Shown here one piece after another: positions 1 to 6,325 of a stretch of 7,624 nt of DNA. Origin of the DNA: Deltaproteobacteria bacterium (GTDB taxonomy: Bacteria; Desulfobacterota; Desulfarculia; Adiutricales; Adiutricaceae). Every line of letters starts with the position of its first letter. Position 1 is the first letter of the stretch. The stretch spans positions 1-7,624 of the forward strand of contig JAIRZX010000234.1 in the NCBI GenBank assembly GCA_031267005.1, read 5' to 3'. A program made the position numbers and the translations under genes. The notes below the pieces were generated by a model. That model made no database searches and was not told where the DNA came from. It saw nothing but the letters and a program-made list of their open reading frames with translations.

Positions 1-307
1 GGATTCCGGCTTTATGCGTTCCCCGCGTTTTCCGCGGTTCCCGCTTGGGGGACCCGGCGGAATCCCCGCGCTCCCCCATTAGGCTCCGGCGGGATCAGGC
101 TCGTCGCGGGCCCGCGGCGCCCGGCGTGTTCCCGAAACGCTCAGACCGTCCGGGCGTAAGGGCTTTCCGTACGGGCGGATGCTTTCCCGCGAGGCGTTTC
201 AGAGCCTCCCGCCCGTCCGGGAACCCGCGCGTGGAAAAGGGTTTGGGCGCCCCGGGCGCGCGGAAGGGGCGCCCGGGTAAAATTCAGCGGGCCGCGGCCC
301 TCAAGGT
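1..307. other. GC-rich leader without a supported gene
   Basis: No convincing gene is seen. An open frame at 45-311 on the plus strand would give an Arg/Pro/Gly-rich peptide with no recognisable domain and no good ribosome binding site, so it is taken as chance in GC-rich DNA. There is an 8-bp inverted repeat near the left edge (arms 1-8 and 58-65) and a stronger hairpin at 245-274. The end of any upstream gene lies outside the window. Confidence 0.5.
245..274. repeat. Perfect 9-bp inverted repeat (hairpin)
   Basis: The arms GGGCGCCCC (245-253) and GGGGCGCCC (266-274) are perfectly complementary around a 12-base loop. The following bases are GGGTAAAATTCAG, with no T-run, so it is not a canonical intrinsic terminator. 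It lies about 30 bases upstream of the promoter candidate for the large repeat-protein gene and could mark the end of an upstream transcript or be a protein-binding site. Its function is unknown. Confidence 0.45.
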
Positions 308-333
308 TTGACGCCGCGAAACTGTGCTAACAT
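308..333 (+). promoter_or_regulatory. Weak sigma70-like promoter candidate for the repeat-protein gene
   Basis: TTGACG at 308-313 matches the -35 consensus in five of six positions. TAACAT at 328-333 matches the -10 in four of six and is preceded by TGC, an extended -10 signature. The spacer is only 14 bases, which is short. Transcription from here would give a leader of roughly 110 bases containing two strong hairpins. This is pattern matching only, in a genome whose promoter preferences are not known. Confidence 0.3.
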
Positions 334-355
334 TGTTCCCGAGGGGACGCCCTCC

Positions 356-444
356 GGGGGCCCGCGGCCCGGGGCGCGGCCCCCGCCGAAAGTTCCCGCC
401 CGCCGCTGGCGAAAAGCCAGCGGAAGGGCGGACGGGGAAGGGGG
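356..444 (+). promoter_or_regulatory. Structured 5' leader and ribosome binding site of the repeat-protein gene
   Basis: Two hairpins precede the start codon. The first pairs GGGGGCC (356-362) with GGCCCCC (378-384). The second has an 8-bp stem CCGCTGGC (403-410) and GCCAGCGG (416-423) around a GAAAA loop, extended by CCGCCC (396-401) pairing with GGGCGG (426-431). The purine-rich ribosome binding site GGGGAAGGGGG (about 434-444) begins three bases after that stem and ends six bases before the ATG at 451. The stem therefore leaves the site exposed, while alternative pairing with upstream C-runs could hide it. No known riboswitch is recognised. Confidence 0.45.
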
Positions 445-450
445 TGCGAT

Positions 451-3400
451 ATGACTATGAAGCCTCCCGGCGGCGCGGACGCTCTCGGACGGACCCTGGA
501 CGCCCTCCTGGACGAGGCCGCGGCGCTGTGCTCCGCGGCGGACGAGGGCGGGGAAGGCGAGGCCAGGGGGAGGGCCAGGGCCTCGATGACGCTTTTGAGG
601 GCGCGGGACGCCTTCGAGGGGCTGGACGCCCTCGCCGCGGGCGGTGACGGCCCCGGCGAAAGGGAGCACGTCAAGAGGGGAGCGAGGCTCGTCGCCGCTA
701 ACGCCCGCTGCGGCTTCACCGCCGAGGCGGACACCCTGTACTCCCTGCTCCTCGGCCGTTGCGAGGCCTTCAAGCGCGGCGAGGAAAAGCTCCCCCCGAT
801 AGAGCTCTACCGGGCGCTAGCGCTGGCCCGGGCCGCCAGGCGGCTGGCCGCGGCGTACCAGCGCCAGGGACGGCCCGAGGACGCGGACAGGGTTTTCTTC
901 TCCATGGAGCTTCTGGCCCACGGCGGGGGGGCCCTGGCCGAGACGGCCTACTGCGCTTCGTATCTGGTCCTGGAGTCCGTCCAGGCCCAGGACCGGGAGA
1001 GGGCGATGAGGATCTTCTCCCTCTTGAGGCGCATAGCGGACCCTCCCCCCAAGACGCCCGCGCCCGGGCCGGCGGCGCTCACCTTGGTGGAAGCGGGGCG
1101 GGAGGCGCCGCCGGCCGGGGAGGGGGCCTCGGGGCCCGCCGCCGGAGGCCCGCCCGTGGCCGCGTTCCAAGGCGTTTTGGCCGGAGCGGAACCCGTCGGC
1201 TTCGGGAGTCCACCCGCCGGCGGGGGAGCGGGTGCCCCCGGCGGGGACGGAGCGGGGGAGGGGGGGCCCCGGAAAGCCCGCATAGCCCTTGTCGGGCGGG
1301 GGGCCGGGCCAGAAGGCGGGCCCGCCTTCCTCTGCGGCGATCCCCACGACGACGCGGAGCCCGCCTTTGCCGGGGGCACCGGCGCGGACTTCGGGGCGGG
1401 AGGGGTTCCGGAGGGCCGGGAAGACCGGGAGGGTCCGGAGGGCCGGGATGACCGGGAGGCTCGGGAGGGCCCCGGCGGCGGGGAGCCGGAGGGTTCCGGG
1501 GGCGGAACCGCGCCCGAGGGGGTCCCGGCGTTCAGGCTGGCTTCCGCGCCGGCCGGCGGCTCCGGCCCGGGCGGCGGTGACGGCTCCCAGCTCGGCTCCG
1601 GACCTTCCCCCGGATCTGGCCCGGGGGATTCCGGCGGCGACAGTTCCGGCGATTCCGGCGGCGCCCCCCGCAGGGGAGGGGGCCCGCCCGAGAAGACCCG
1701 CACGCCGCTGCTCACCCTTGTGGCGGCCCTGGGAGGGCCGGGGGACGGGACGGACTTCCCCGACGGGGACGCGGACGGAGCGGGGGGAGGGAACGGCCCG
1801 GGCGAGGAGTTCTGGCTGGTGGAGGCCCAGACGGCGGTGAACCTCATCTCCGGGTACGCCTTCGCGGGCGACCCTGGGGAGGCCAGGGTGGTCTACGACT
1901 CGCTGGAGGCGCTTCCGGACTCCTCCGCCATGAACGCCTACCGGGCGATTGCCGCGGTCAACATGATCTGCTCCTACGGCTCCAGCCGCCGCTTCGAGGA
2001 GGCCGTCCTCGTCTGGAGGGGGATGGGGAGCCTGGGCGACGGGCCGGAGTTCACGTCGGCAAGGGCCAAGGCCGCAGTGAACCTGGTGAACCATTACGGG
2101 GACGCGGGGAGGATAGAGGACGCGATCGCGGTCTTCAAGTCCATGGACGGTCTCCCGGACGATCCGGGCGTGGAGGTGAAACGCGCCGAGGCGCTTTCGA
2201 TCCTGGTCTACGCCTGCGGGGACCGGGGCCGTTTCGAGGAGGCGAAGGAGCTCTTCGAGAGGCTCAAGGGGGACTACGGGGACTCCCCGCAGGTCAACCG
2301 CATCCGGGCCCAGGCGGCCATCAACCTCATCTGCGACTCGTGCATCGCGGGCGATCTCGCCGGCGCCAAGGCCGCCTACGAGGGCATGGACGCCTTCGGC
2401 TCGGGCGAGTGGCACGCGGCCAAGAAGGCCAAGGCCCTCTACAACCTGGTGACCGGGCTCACCCGGGCGGGCGACGTCAAGGGGGCGCTTTCCTACTTCA
2501 GGACCATGGACTCGCTGGGCTACCCCGACCGCGTGGGCCCAGAGAAGGCCAAGACCAGCTTCCACCTCATGACCGAGCTGGGGCTTTTGGGCATGCTGGA
2601 CGAGGCCTTCGAGGTCTACGACGGGCTGAGGCGGCTGGGCGACGCCGACGGAGCCGCCCTGGAGCGCTCCAAGGCCTGCGTGAACCTCGTGGGCTTTCTG
2701 GGCTGCGCCGGGCGGATGACCGAGGCAAGGGAGCTCTACAGGGAGATGCTCTCGGAGGATAGGCCCCCCGAGGCGGACGTGAACTTGGCCAAGTGCGCCT
2801 TCAACCTCGTCTACGACTTCGGCAAGACCCGGGACTTCAAAAGCGCCGCCGAGGTCCTGGCCGAGATGGAGCTGTTGGGCGACACGGACGAGATATACGC
2901 CGAGAGGGCCTTGGCCGGCTACAGGCTGATACTCTTCTTGGTCGAGGACGGCAAGGCCGCCGAGGCGCTGGAGGTTTTGAAGGGCATGGAGGGGCTGGGC
3001 GGTTCGGAGAAGGTCGTTTTGGGCCGCGCCCGGGGATCCGTGGCCCTGGTCCAGGAGTTCGGGGCCGGCGGCAGGCTGGACGTGGCGAAGTCCCTGTACG
3101 ACGGCATGCTCGCCTTAGGATCCGCGAGGCGCTTGAAGGCCGAGCGGGCCAGGGCGGGCTTCCGGCTCTGCACGGCTGCCCTGAAAGGCGGCGACGCCCC
3201 CCTGGCCGAGGCCGTGTACGCCTCCATGAAGGGGCTGGGCGGCGACGACGAGACTGTTCTGGCCGAGCGGGGCCGCGCCGCCGTGAACCTCGCCAGCCAC
3301 TACTGCTCCCAGGGGAGGCTGGACGACGCGAGGAGGGTAGTCTCCGAGTGCAGGGACCTTCCGGACTTGGGGCCCATCCCCGTCCTGAAGGGCAAGGCCG

Positions 3401-3726
3401 CCTACAACCTGGTAAGCGAGCTCGCCCGCTCCGGGCAGCTGGAGGAGGCGAGGGGGCTGTGGTTGGACCCCGCCTGCTTTTCCCCCTCCGAGGAGCTCCT
3501 GGTGCCCCGGGCCCGCCTGGGCCTCATGCTGGTCAGGAACTTCGCGGCCTCCGGCCGCTTCGGGGAGGCAGAGGAACTCATGCGGGCTATGGACGCGCTC
3601 GGCTCTTCCCGGGGCGTGGAGAAGCTCAGGGAGAACGCCCTCTTCGAGCTCAACCTCGCCCGGAGCTCGCAGGAGCGCTACCCCTTCCTGCACGGCCTGG
3701 TGAAGGGCCTGACCCGCCCCAAGTAA
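451..3726 (+). CDS. Large 40-residue-repeat (TPR-like) helical scaffold protein with low-complexity insertion
   Basis: The 1091-residue product is probably cytoplasmic: no signal peptide or membrane segment is visible. Residues 464-1066 hold fifteen consecutive units with a period of 40 residues (two are 41). The anchor position, usually Asn in A-V-N-L-V, falls at 464, 504, 544, 584, 625, 665, 705, 745, 785, 825, 865, 905, 946, 986, 1026 and 1066. Each unit reads roughly NLVxxYGxxGRxEEAxxVY followed by xxMxxLGD and RAKAA, two antiparallel helices as in TPR or PPR solenoids, though those have periods of 34-35. Three related units occupy residues about 75-197, with anchors 131 and 171 again 40 apart. 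Residues 198-450 are a Gly/Pro/Glu/Asp-rich tract inserted in one inter-repeat linker. ATG 451 has a good purine-rich site; ATG 457 is an alternative. By analogy with TPR proteins it should bind other proteins; the partner is unknown. Codon use is strongly GC-rich. It ends in its own terminator. Confidence 0.9.
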   Translation: MTMKPPGGADALGRTLDALLDEAAALCSAADEGGEGEARGRARASMTLLRARDAFEGLDALAAGGDGPGEREHVKRGARLVAANARCGFTAEADTLYSLLLGRCEAFKRGEEKLPPIELYRALALARAARRLAAAYQRQGRPEDADRVFFSMELLAHGGGALAETAYCASYLVLESVQAQDRERAMRIFSLLRRIADPPPKTPAPGPAALTLVEAGREAPPAGEGASGPAAGGPPVAAFQGVLAGAEPVGFGSPPAGGGAGAPGGDGAGEGGPRKARIALVGRGAGPEGGPAFLCGDPHDDAEPAFAGGTGADFGAGGVPEGREDREGPEGRDDREAREGPGGGEPEGSGGGTAPEGVPAFRLASAPAGGSGPGGGDGSQLGSGPSPGSGPGDSGGDSSGDSGGAPRRGGGPPEKTRTPLLTLVAALGGPGDGTDFPDGDADGAGGGNGPGEEFWLVEAQTAVNLISGYAFAGDPGEARVVYDSLEALPDSSAMNAYRAIAAVNMICSYGSSRRFEEAVLVWRGMGSLGDGPEFTSARAKAAVNLVNHYGDAGRIEDAIAVFKSMDGLPDDPGVEVKRAEALSILVYACGDRGRFEEAKELFERLKGDYGDSPQVNRIRAQAAINLICDSCIAGDLAGAKAAYEGMDAFGSGEWHAAKKAKALYNLVTGLTRAGDVKGALSYFRTMDSLGYPDRVGPEKAKTSFHLMTELGLLGMLDEAFEVYDGLRRLGDADGAALERSKACVNLVGFLGCAGRMTEARELYREMLSEDRPPEADVNLAKCAFNLVYDFGKTRDFKSAAEVLAEMELLGDTDEIYAERALAGYRLILFLVEDGKAAEALEVLKGMEGLGGSEKVVLGRARGSVALVQEFGAGGRLDVAKSLYDGMLALGSARRLKAERARAGFRLCTAALKGGDAPLAEAVYASMKGLGGDDETVLAERGRAAVNLASHYCSQGRLDDARRVVSECRDLPDLGPIPVLKGKAAYNLVSELARSGQLEEARGLWLDPACFSPSEELLVPRARLGLMLVRNFAASGRFGEAEELMRAMDALGSSRGVEKLRENALFELNLARSSQERYPFLHGLVKGLTRPK
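1407..1460 (+). repeat. 27-bp tandem duplication inside the low-complexity coding tract
   Basis: Two 27-bp copies (1407-1433 and 1434-1460) differ at two positions. Each encodes nine residues, PEGREDREG and PEGRDDREA, so the frame is kept. A partial third copy may follow at about 1461-1470. It shows that part of the low-complexity insertion grew by in-frame duplication. Confidence 0.75.
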
Positions 3727-3741
3727 GCCCCGGAGCTCTGG

Positions 3742-3884
3742 CCAGGACAGGCCAGGCCAGGCCAGGCCAAGCCAGGCCAAGCCAGGACAGGACAGGACAG
3801 GACAGGACAGGACAGGACAAGGCCAGGACAGGACAGGACAGGACAGGACAGGACAGGACAAGGCCAGGACAGGACAGGACAAGG
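3742..3884 (+). repeat. Pentanucleotide tandem array with 41-bp higher-order units
   Basis: The array is built from 5-bp units CCAGG, ACAGG and CCAAG. From 3742 to 3781 the units are mostly CCAGG with two CCAAG. From 3782 a higher-order pattern appears: CCAGG, six ACAGG, then ACAAGG (41 bp, 3782-3822); an exact second copy (3823-3863); and a shortened copy with two ACAGG (21 bp, 3864-3884). The top strand has no T from 3740 to 3921. It starts 15 bases after the stop codon at 3724-3726 and its last AAGG is the start of the terminator stem. Because the unit is five bases long, every frame reads through as Gly-Gln-Asp-Arg-Thr-like peptides; those open frames are artefacts. The CCAGG units also match the CCWGG cytosine-methylation site. 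Confidence 0.92.
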
Positions 3885-3931
3885 CCCGGACCCCCCGCCA
3901 GAAACGGCGCGGGGCCGGGCCTTTTCCTTTT
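3881..3931 (+). terminator. Strong intrinsic terminator of the repeat-protein gene
   Basis: AAGGCCCGG (3881-3889) pairs with CCGGGCCTT (3915-3923). After a bulged A, CCCC pairs with GGGG, then past one C-C mismatch CGCC pairs with GGCG, closing on a six-base loop AGAAAC. The stem is followed by T-rich sequence (TTTTCCTTTT ends at 3931). It lies 155 bases after the stop codon because the pentamer array intervenes. The 5' arm overlaps the last pentamer-derived AAGG. Confidence 0.85.
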
Positions 3932-4060
3932 GCGGTGTCCGGGAAGGGCGTTTAGGGCGGCAATTACTTATGCCCTGGCGGGACAGAGTTTTCGCGGCGA
4001 TCGCCCCCTCGCCTGGGGCGGCGCGGCCCGGAGGGGACAGGAGGCGTGAGCCCCGGGCGT

Positions 4061-4072
4061 GGGGGGGGGGGG
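4061..4072 (+). repeat. Homopolymer run of 12 G
   Basis: Twelve consecutive G follow CGGGCGT. Tracts of this length are prone to slippage and in some bacteria serve phase variation. Here no credible gene or promoter flanks it, so a switching role is speculative. It is also a typical place for a sequencing length error. Confidence 0.8.
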
Positions 4073-4546
4073 ACGGCAAGCGAGAAATGGCGGCGGCGCC
4101 GCAACGGGGTATCCGGATGGATATGTCCGGGAAAATTGGGGGATGGCGTGGGCGGGGGGAAGCTGTGTTAGAGAGACGGGGATTTTACGGTTTCATCTGG
4201 TTTTTTCCATTTTTCTTCGATCCCGGACGCCGTTCCGTGCCGGTCTTGGAGCGGGCTTGAACCGGGCTGGCGTTTCAGGCCGAATCCCCGAGGACGGTGC
4301 CCGCAGGAAGGCGGTTCTCGCGAATTCCGGCCTGCAGCTGGAACGGGAAAAACTTGATTCATCTGCGAAAAGCCAGCCATCCCCCCGAAGTCGAACGTTC
4401 CATGGGGTAGGGGATGGCCACAGCTCTACCGGGGGAGGGTCCGACTCGAGCTTCAAAAAATGATTTGGGCACAGCTCCGCCGTTGCTGACCCCTCAGCAG
4501 GGCTGGCGGCCCGAGAGATTCCATTTTTAGCGAGTGTTATGTCTGT

Positions 4547-4575
4547 GTATCCGTTCACGGGCGGAGAGGCCTAAT
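4547..4575 (+). repeat. Left copy of an imperfect direct repeat bracketing the Fic/lipoprotein segment
   Basis: GTATCCGTTC at 4547-4556 begins a stretch resembling 6831-6857. Sixteen of the first 18 bases match, and both copies run on to CTAAT with a two-base length difference. The same 10-mer also occurs inverted at 4717-4726. The match is near what chance could give in GC-rich DNA of this length, so it is a tentative boundary marker only. Confidence 0.35.
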
Positions 4576-4975
4576 GCCAGGGGGAAACAGTCTTGGAGCC
4601 AGGGGCGGAAGGCCGGGCGAGGCGGAAAGCGAGCCGCCGGGAGGCCGGGGCGGAGGCGGTCCGAGGGACGAAGGAGGGTTGCCGTCGGGCCAGGGGGGAG
4701 CGGCCCGCCTCCTCGGGAACGGATACCTTTGAGACCGCCCGCCCGAGAGCGTGGGCCGCCTCGGAGGCCGTGAAGGCGGGCTCGGTTTTTTGGGGCAGCA
4801 GGATCTTGTGGGGAGGGTACCCCGGTACCCCCCTGCCGTACCTTGATAAACGTGACAGTGCTTCGCCAACCATCGAAGGCGGCTGTGATGCTCTGCTGTC
4901 TCTGCATGGTGGCCGAGCGCTGGCTGATCGGGTTGGGGCAGCGTAGGTTTCAACAAGGGGCGTTTCAGCGATCTA

Positions 4976-5004
4976 TTGTTCGGAAAAGTTAGGAATGGCA
5001 TAAT
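4976..5004 (+). promoter_or_regulatory. Extended -10 promoter candidate in the AT-rich islet
   Basis: CATAAT at 4999-5004 matches the -10 consensus in five of six bases and is preceded by TGG, an extended -10. TTGTTC at 4976-4981, with a 17-base spacer, is a weak -35 (three of six). No open reading frame follows before the Fic gene at 5441, and a long inverted repeat starts about 70 bases after the expected start near 5011. It may drive a small RNA or a long-leader Fic transcript. Confidence 0.35.
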
Positions 5005-5079
5005 TTATAAGGGTTTCAGAATTAATCTCAAAAATTTTTTGTACGTTTCTGAAGGAACGCCGAATAATCAACTGGACAT

Positions 5080-5190
5080 TCACTATTGCCATTAAATTAA
5101 AATATTAGAAAATGACGGGTATTCTATTCATATACGGTATAGCCATTTCTTTGATATTATTCTAATATTTAACTGCCATGGCAATACTGA
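5080..5190. repeat. 111-bp long inverted repeat (MITE-like or small-RNA hairpin)
   Basis: The left arm 5080-5110 and right arm 5160-5190 are complementary at about 25 of 31 positions around a 49-base spacer. The inner 11 bases (AAATATTAGAA with TTCTAATATTT) and an outer block (ATTGCCAT at 5085-5092 with ATGGCAAT at 5178-5185) are perfect. Composition is very AT-rich against GC-rich surroundings. No clear target-site duplication is seen at the edges and there is no coding capacity. A non-autonomous element, a folded RNA transcribed from the candidate promoter at 4976-5004, and a cruciform-type regulatory site are all possible. Confidence 0.65.
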
Positions 5191-5297
5191 GAAAGCTATG
5201 GAAAAATGAAAAAGACTTATCCCCAAATTTTATAGTGATGGGGTACTAGGTCAGCCCGGACGTTGATCAGGCGGGCCTGAGGAGCTTTGAACGGAAT

Positions 5298-5333
5298 CTC
5301 CCGCCTCAGACGCATAGCGTCAGGCGGCGGGAG
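5298..5333 (+). other. GC-rich hairpin upstream of Fic, possible IS200/IS605-type right-end remnant
   Basis: CTCCCGCC (5298-5305) pairs with GGCGGGAG (5326-5333). Inside, GACGC (5308-5312) pairs with GCGTC (5317-5321) around ATA, with an asymmetric internal loop between. The setting, a GGAATC lead-in and then a GC hairpin ending in GGGAG, resembles the right ends of IS200/IS605-family elements, where the hairpin lies just past the end of tnpB. No tnpB coding sequence is recognisable upstream, so at most a remnant is present. It could equally be a structure in the Fic leader. It has no T-run and so is not a standard terminator. Confidence 0.35.
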
Positions 5334-5386
5334 CATGTTACATCGAAATAAGCCTTGCCCGCGACATGGCAGGGCCGCAGGAACCG

Positions 5387-5431
5387 TTGACTTGTCTCAA
5401 GGAATGATATAAATTTTATTCCAAAGGAAGG
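5387..5431 (+). promoter_or_regulatory. Promoter candidate and ribosome binding site of the Fic gene
   Basis: TTGACT (5387-5392) matches the -35 consensus in five of six bases. TATAAA (5408-5413) matches the -10 in five of six with a 15-base spacer, and TAAATT (5410-5415) is an alternative with 17. The ribosome binding site AGGAAGG (5425-5431) lies nine bases before ATG 5441. A start this close to the -10 gives a very short leader that would exclude the hairpin at 5298-5333. Confidence 0.5.
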
Positions 5432-5440
5432 TAAATAGGC

Positions 5441-6325
5441 ATGGCAGAGATTTATCACATATGGGAACCTATAACTGATTTACCCGATGATTATCTTGAA
5501 TTGTCTGATCCGGCATTCGTGGCCCTGGAAAAGGACTGGTTCCAGGCGAGGAAACTGATCAGGACGGAACTTTTCGAGTCGTTCCGGGAAAACGTCAGTC
5601 GCAAATGGGCTATCGAGACAGGCCAGGTGGAAAAACTCTACGCTTTGGACGATAACCTGACGAAAACCATGCTCGAAAACGGCCTCGACTCAGTTGAATT
5701 GCCTCACCAGAACAACGGCCTGGGATTCATGGATACCGGTCAGATTATCGAAGACCAATACACCGTCATCAATTCGCTCTACCGTGAAATCACGATGAGC
5801 CCGTACCTGACGGAAAATTCTATACGGGGACTTCACTCGCTGTTCACGAAGAACCAGGATTACGCTCTCGGTATCGACGCTTTCGGCAGACGCGCCAGGC
5901 TTCCCCTGCTCAAGGGCGACTACAAGAGGTGGCCGAACAGTCCTCATGCCAAGGATGGCATGATTCACCAGTACTGCCCGCCGGAACAGGTGGCCGTTGA
6001 GATGGAAAGGCTTCTTTTAATGCATAAAGACCATGTAGGTTCAAGCGTCCCCGTCGACGTCGAGGCGGCCTGGTTGCATCACCGTTTCATACAGATACAT
6101 CCTTTCCAGGACGGCAACGGAAGGGTGGCAAGAGCCCTGGCTTCCATGGAATACATCAGATCCGGGTTCCTGCCTCCGGTGGTCACCGTTGCATGCCAGC
6201 CCGAATACCTCGACGCTCTGGATCAGGCCAACAAAGGTGATCTGAAGGCGTTCGTGCGGCACCTGTCAGGTTTGGTCAAGGAAAAGACGCTGGAATGCGT
6301 CGATTTCGCGAAATCGGCGGGCTAA
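5441..6325 (+). CDS. Fic-domain protein, predicted AMP/NMP transferase, class II-like
   Basis: The 294-residue product carries the full Fic motif HPFQDGNGRVAR at residues 220-231. His220 is the expected catalytic base, Asp224 and Asn226 the metal/phosphate-site residues, and Arg228 and Arg231 the phosphate-binding arginines. Fic enzymes transfer AMP or another phosphate-containing group to target hydroxyls. The flap region is near residues 154-180 (LPLLKGDYKRWPN onward). An N-terminal segment WAIETGQVEKLY (56-67) fits the class II inhibitory helix (S/T)xxxE(G/N) through Thr60 and Glu64, but position 65 is Lys instead of Gly/Asn. ATG 5441 has a good AGGAAGG site. No antitoxin gene is adjacent, as expected for a self-inhibited form. 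Composition is near 50% GC, below the upstream gene. From memory, relatives starting with the same IYHIWEPI-like N-terminus often run well beyond the Fic domain; this one stops soon after it. It is intact in sequence, and its target is unknown. Confidence 0.93.
   Translation: MAEIYHIWEPITDLPDDYLELSDPAFVALEKDWFQARKLIRTELFESFRENVSRKWAIETGQVEKLYALDDNLTKTMLENGLDSVELPHQNNGLGFMDTGQIIEDQYTVINSLYREITMSPYLTENSIRGLHSLFTKNQDYALGIDAFGRRARLPLLKGDYKRWPNSPHAKDGMIHQYCPPEQVAVEMERLLLMHKDHVGSSVPVDVEAAWLHHRFIQIHPFQDGNGRVARALASMEYIRSGFLPPVVTVACQPEYLDALDQANKGDLKAFVRHLSGLVKEKTLECVDFAKSAG

Larger units (their letters stand above)
3932..4975. other. GC-rich region without a supported gene
   Basis: About 1 kb follows the terminator with no coding region I can support. 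Open frames exist on both strands (for example 4059-4463 plus, 4193-4558 minus, 4555-5001 minus), but their products are Arg/Pro/Gly-rich, overlap one another, lack convincing ribosome binding sites and show no recognisable domain. Visible structures are a run of 12 G (4061-4072), a small hairpin TGCTGA-CCCC-TCAGCA (4484-4499) without a T-run, and nested GGTACC palindromes (4815-4830). The stretch could be the remains of a decayed gene or mobile element, but nothing proves it. Confidence 0.45.

Noticed and set aside
817..2565. Long minus-strand open frame (582 residues) and other frames opposite the repeat protein
   Set aside because: It lies antisense to a gene with a clear 40-residue repeat pattern. 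Long antisense frames are expected in GC-rich coding DNA, and its product shows no domain.
3742..3884. Pentamer array as a CRISPR array
   Set aside because: It has no unique spacers and no repeats of 23 or more bases; it is a simple tandem repeat.
2793..4049. 418-residue plus-strand frame and the 255-residue minus frame across the pentamer array
   Set aside because: Their C-terminal Gly-Gln-Asp-Arg or Leu-Ser-Cys-Pro repeats come from translating the 5-bp repeat, which is open in all frames; the rest is the wrong frame of the repeat-protein gene.
4193..5001. Overlapping minus-strand frames (121-148 residues)
   Set aside because: The products are proline/arginine-rich with no domain, overlap each other and lack ribosome binding sites. 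A decayed transposase was considered but no motif could be identified.
5220..5229. Single DnaA-box-like TTATCCCCA near the AT-rich islet, as a replication origin
   Set aside because: There is only one near-match, with no cluster and no dnaA/dnaN or rep gene nearby.
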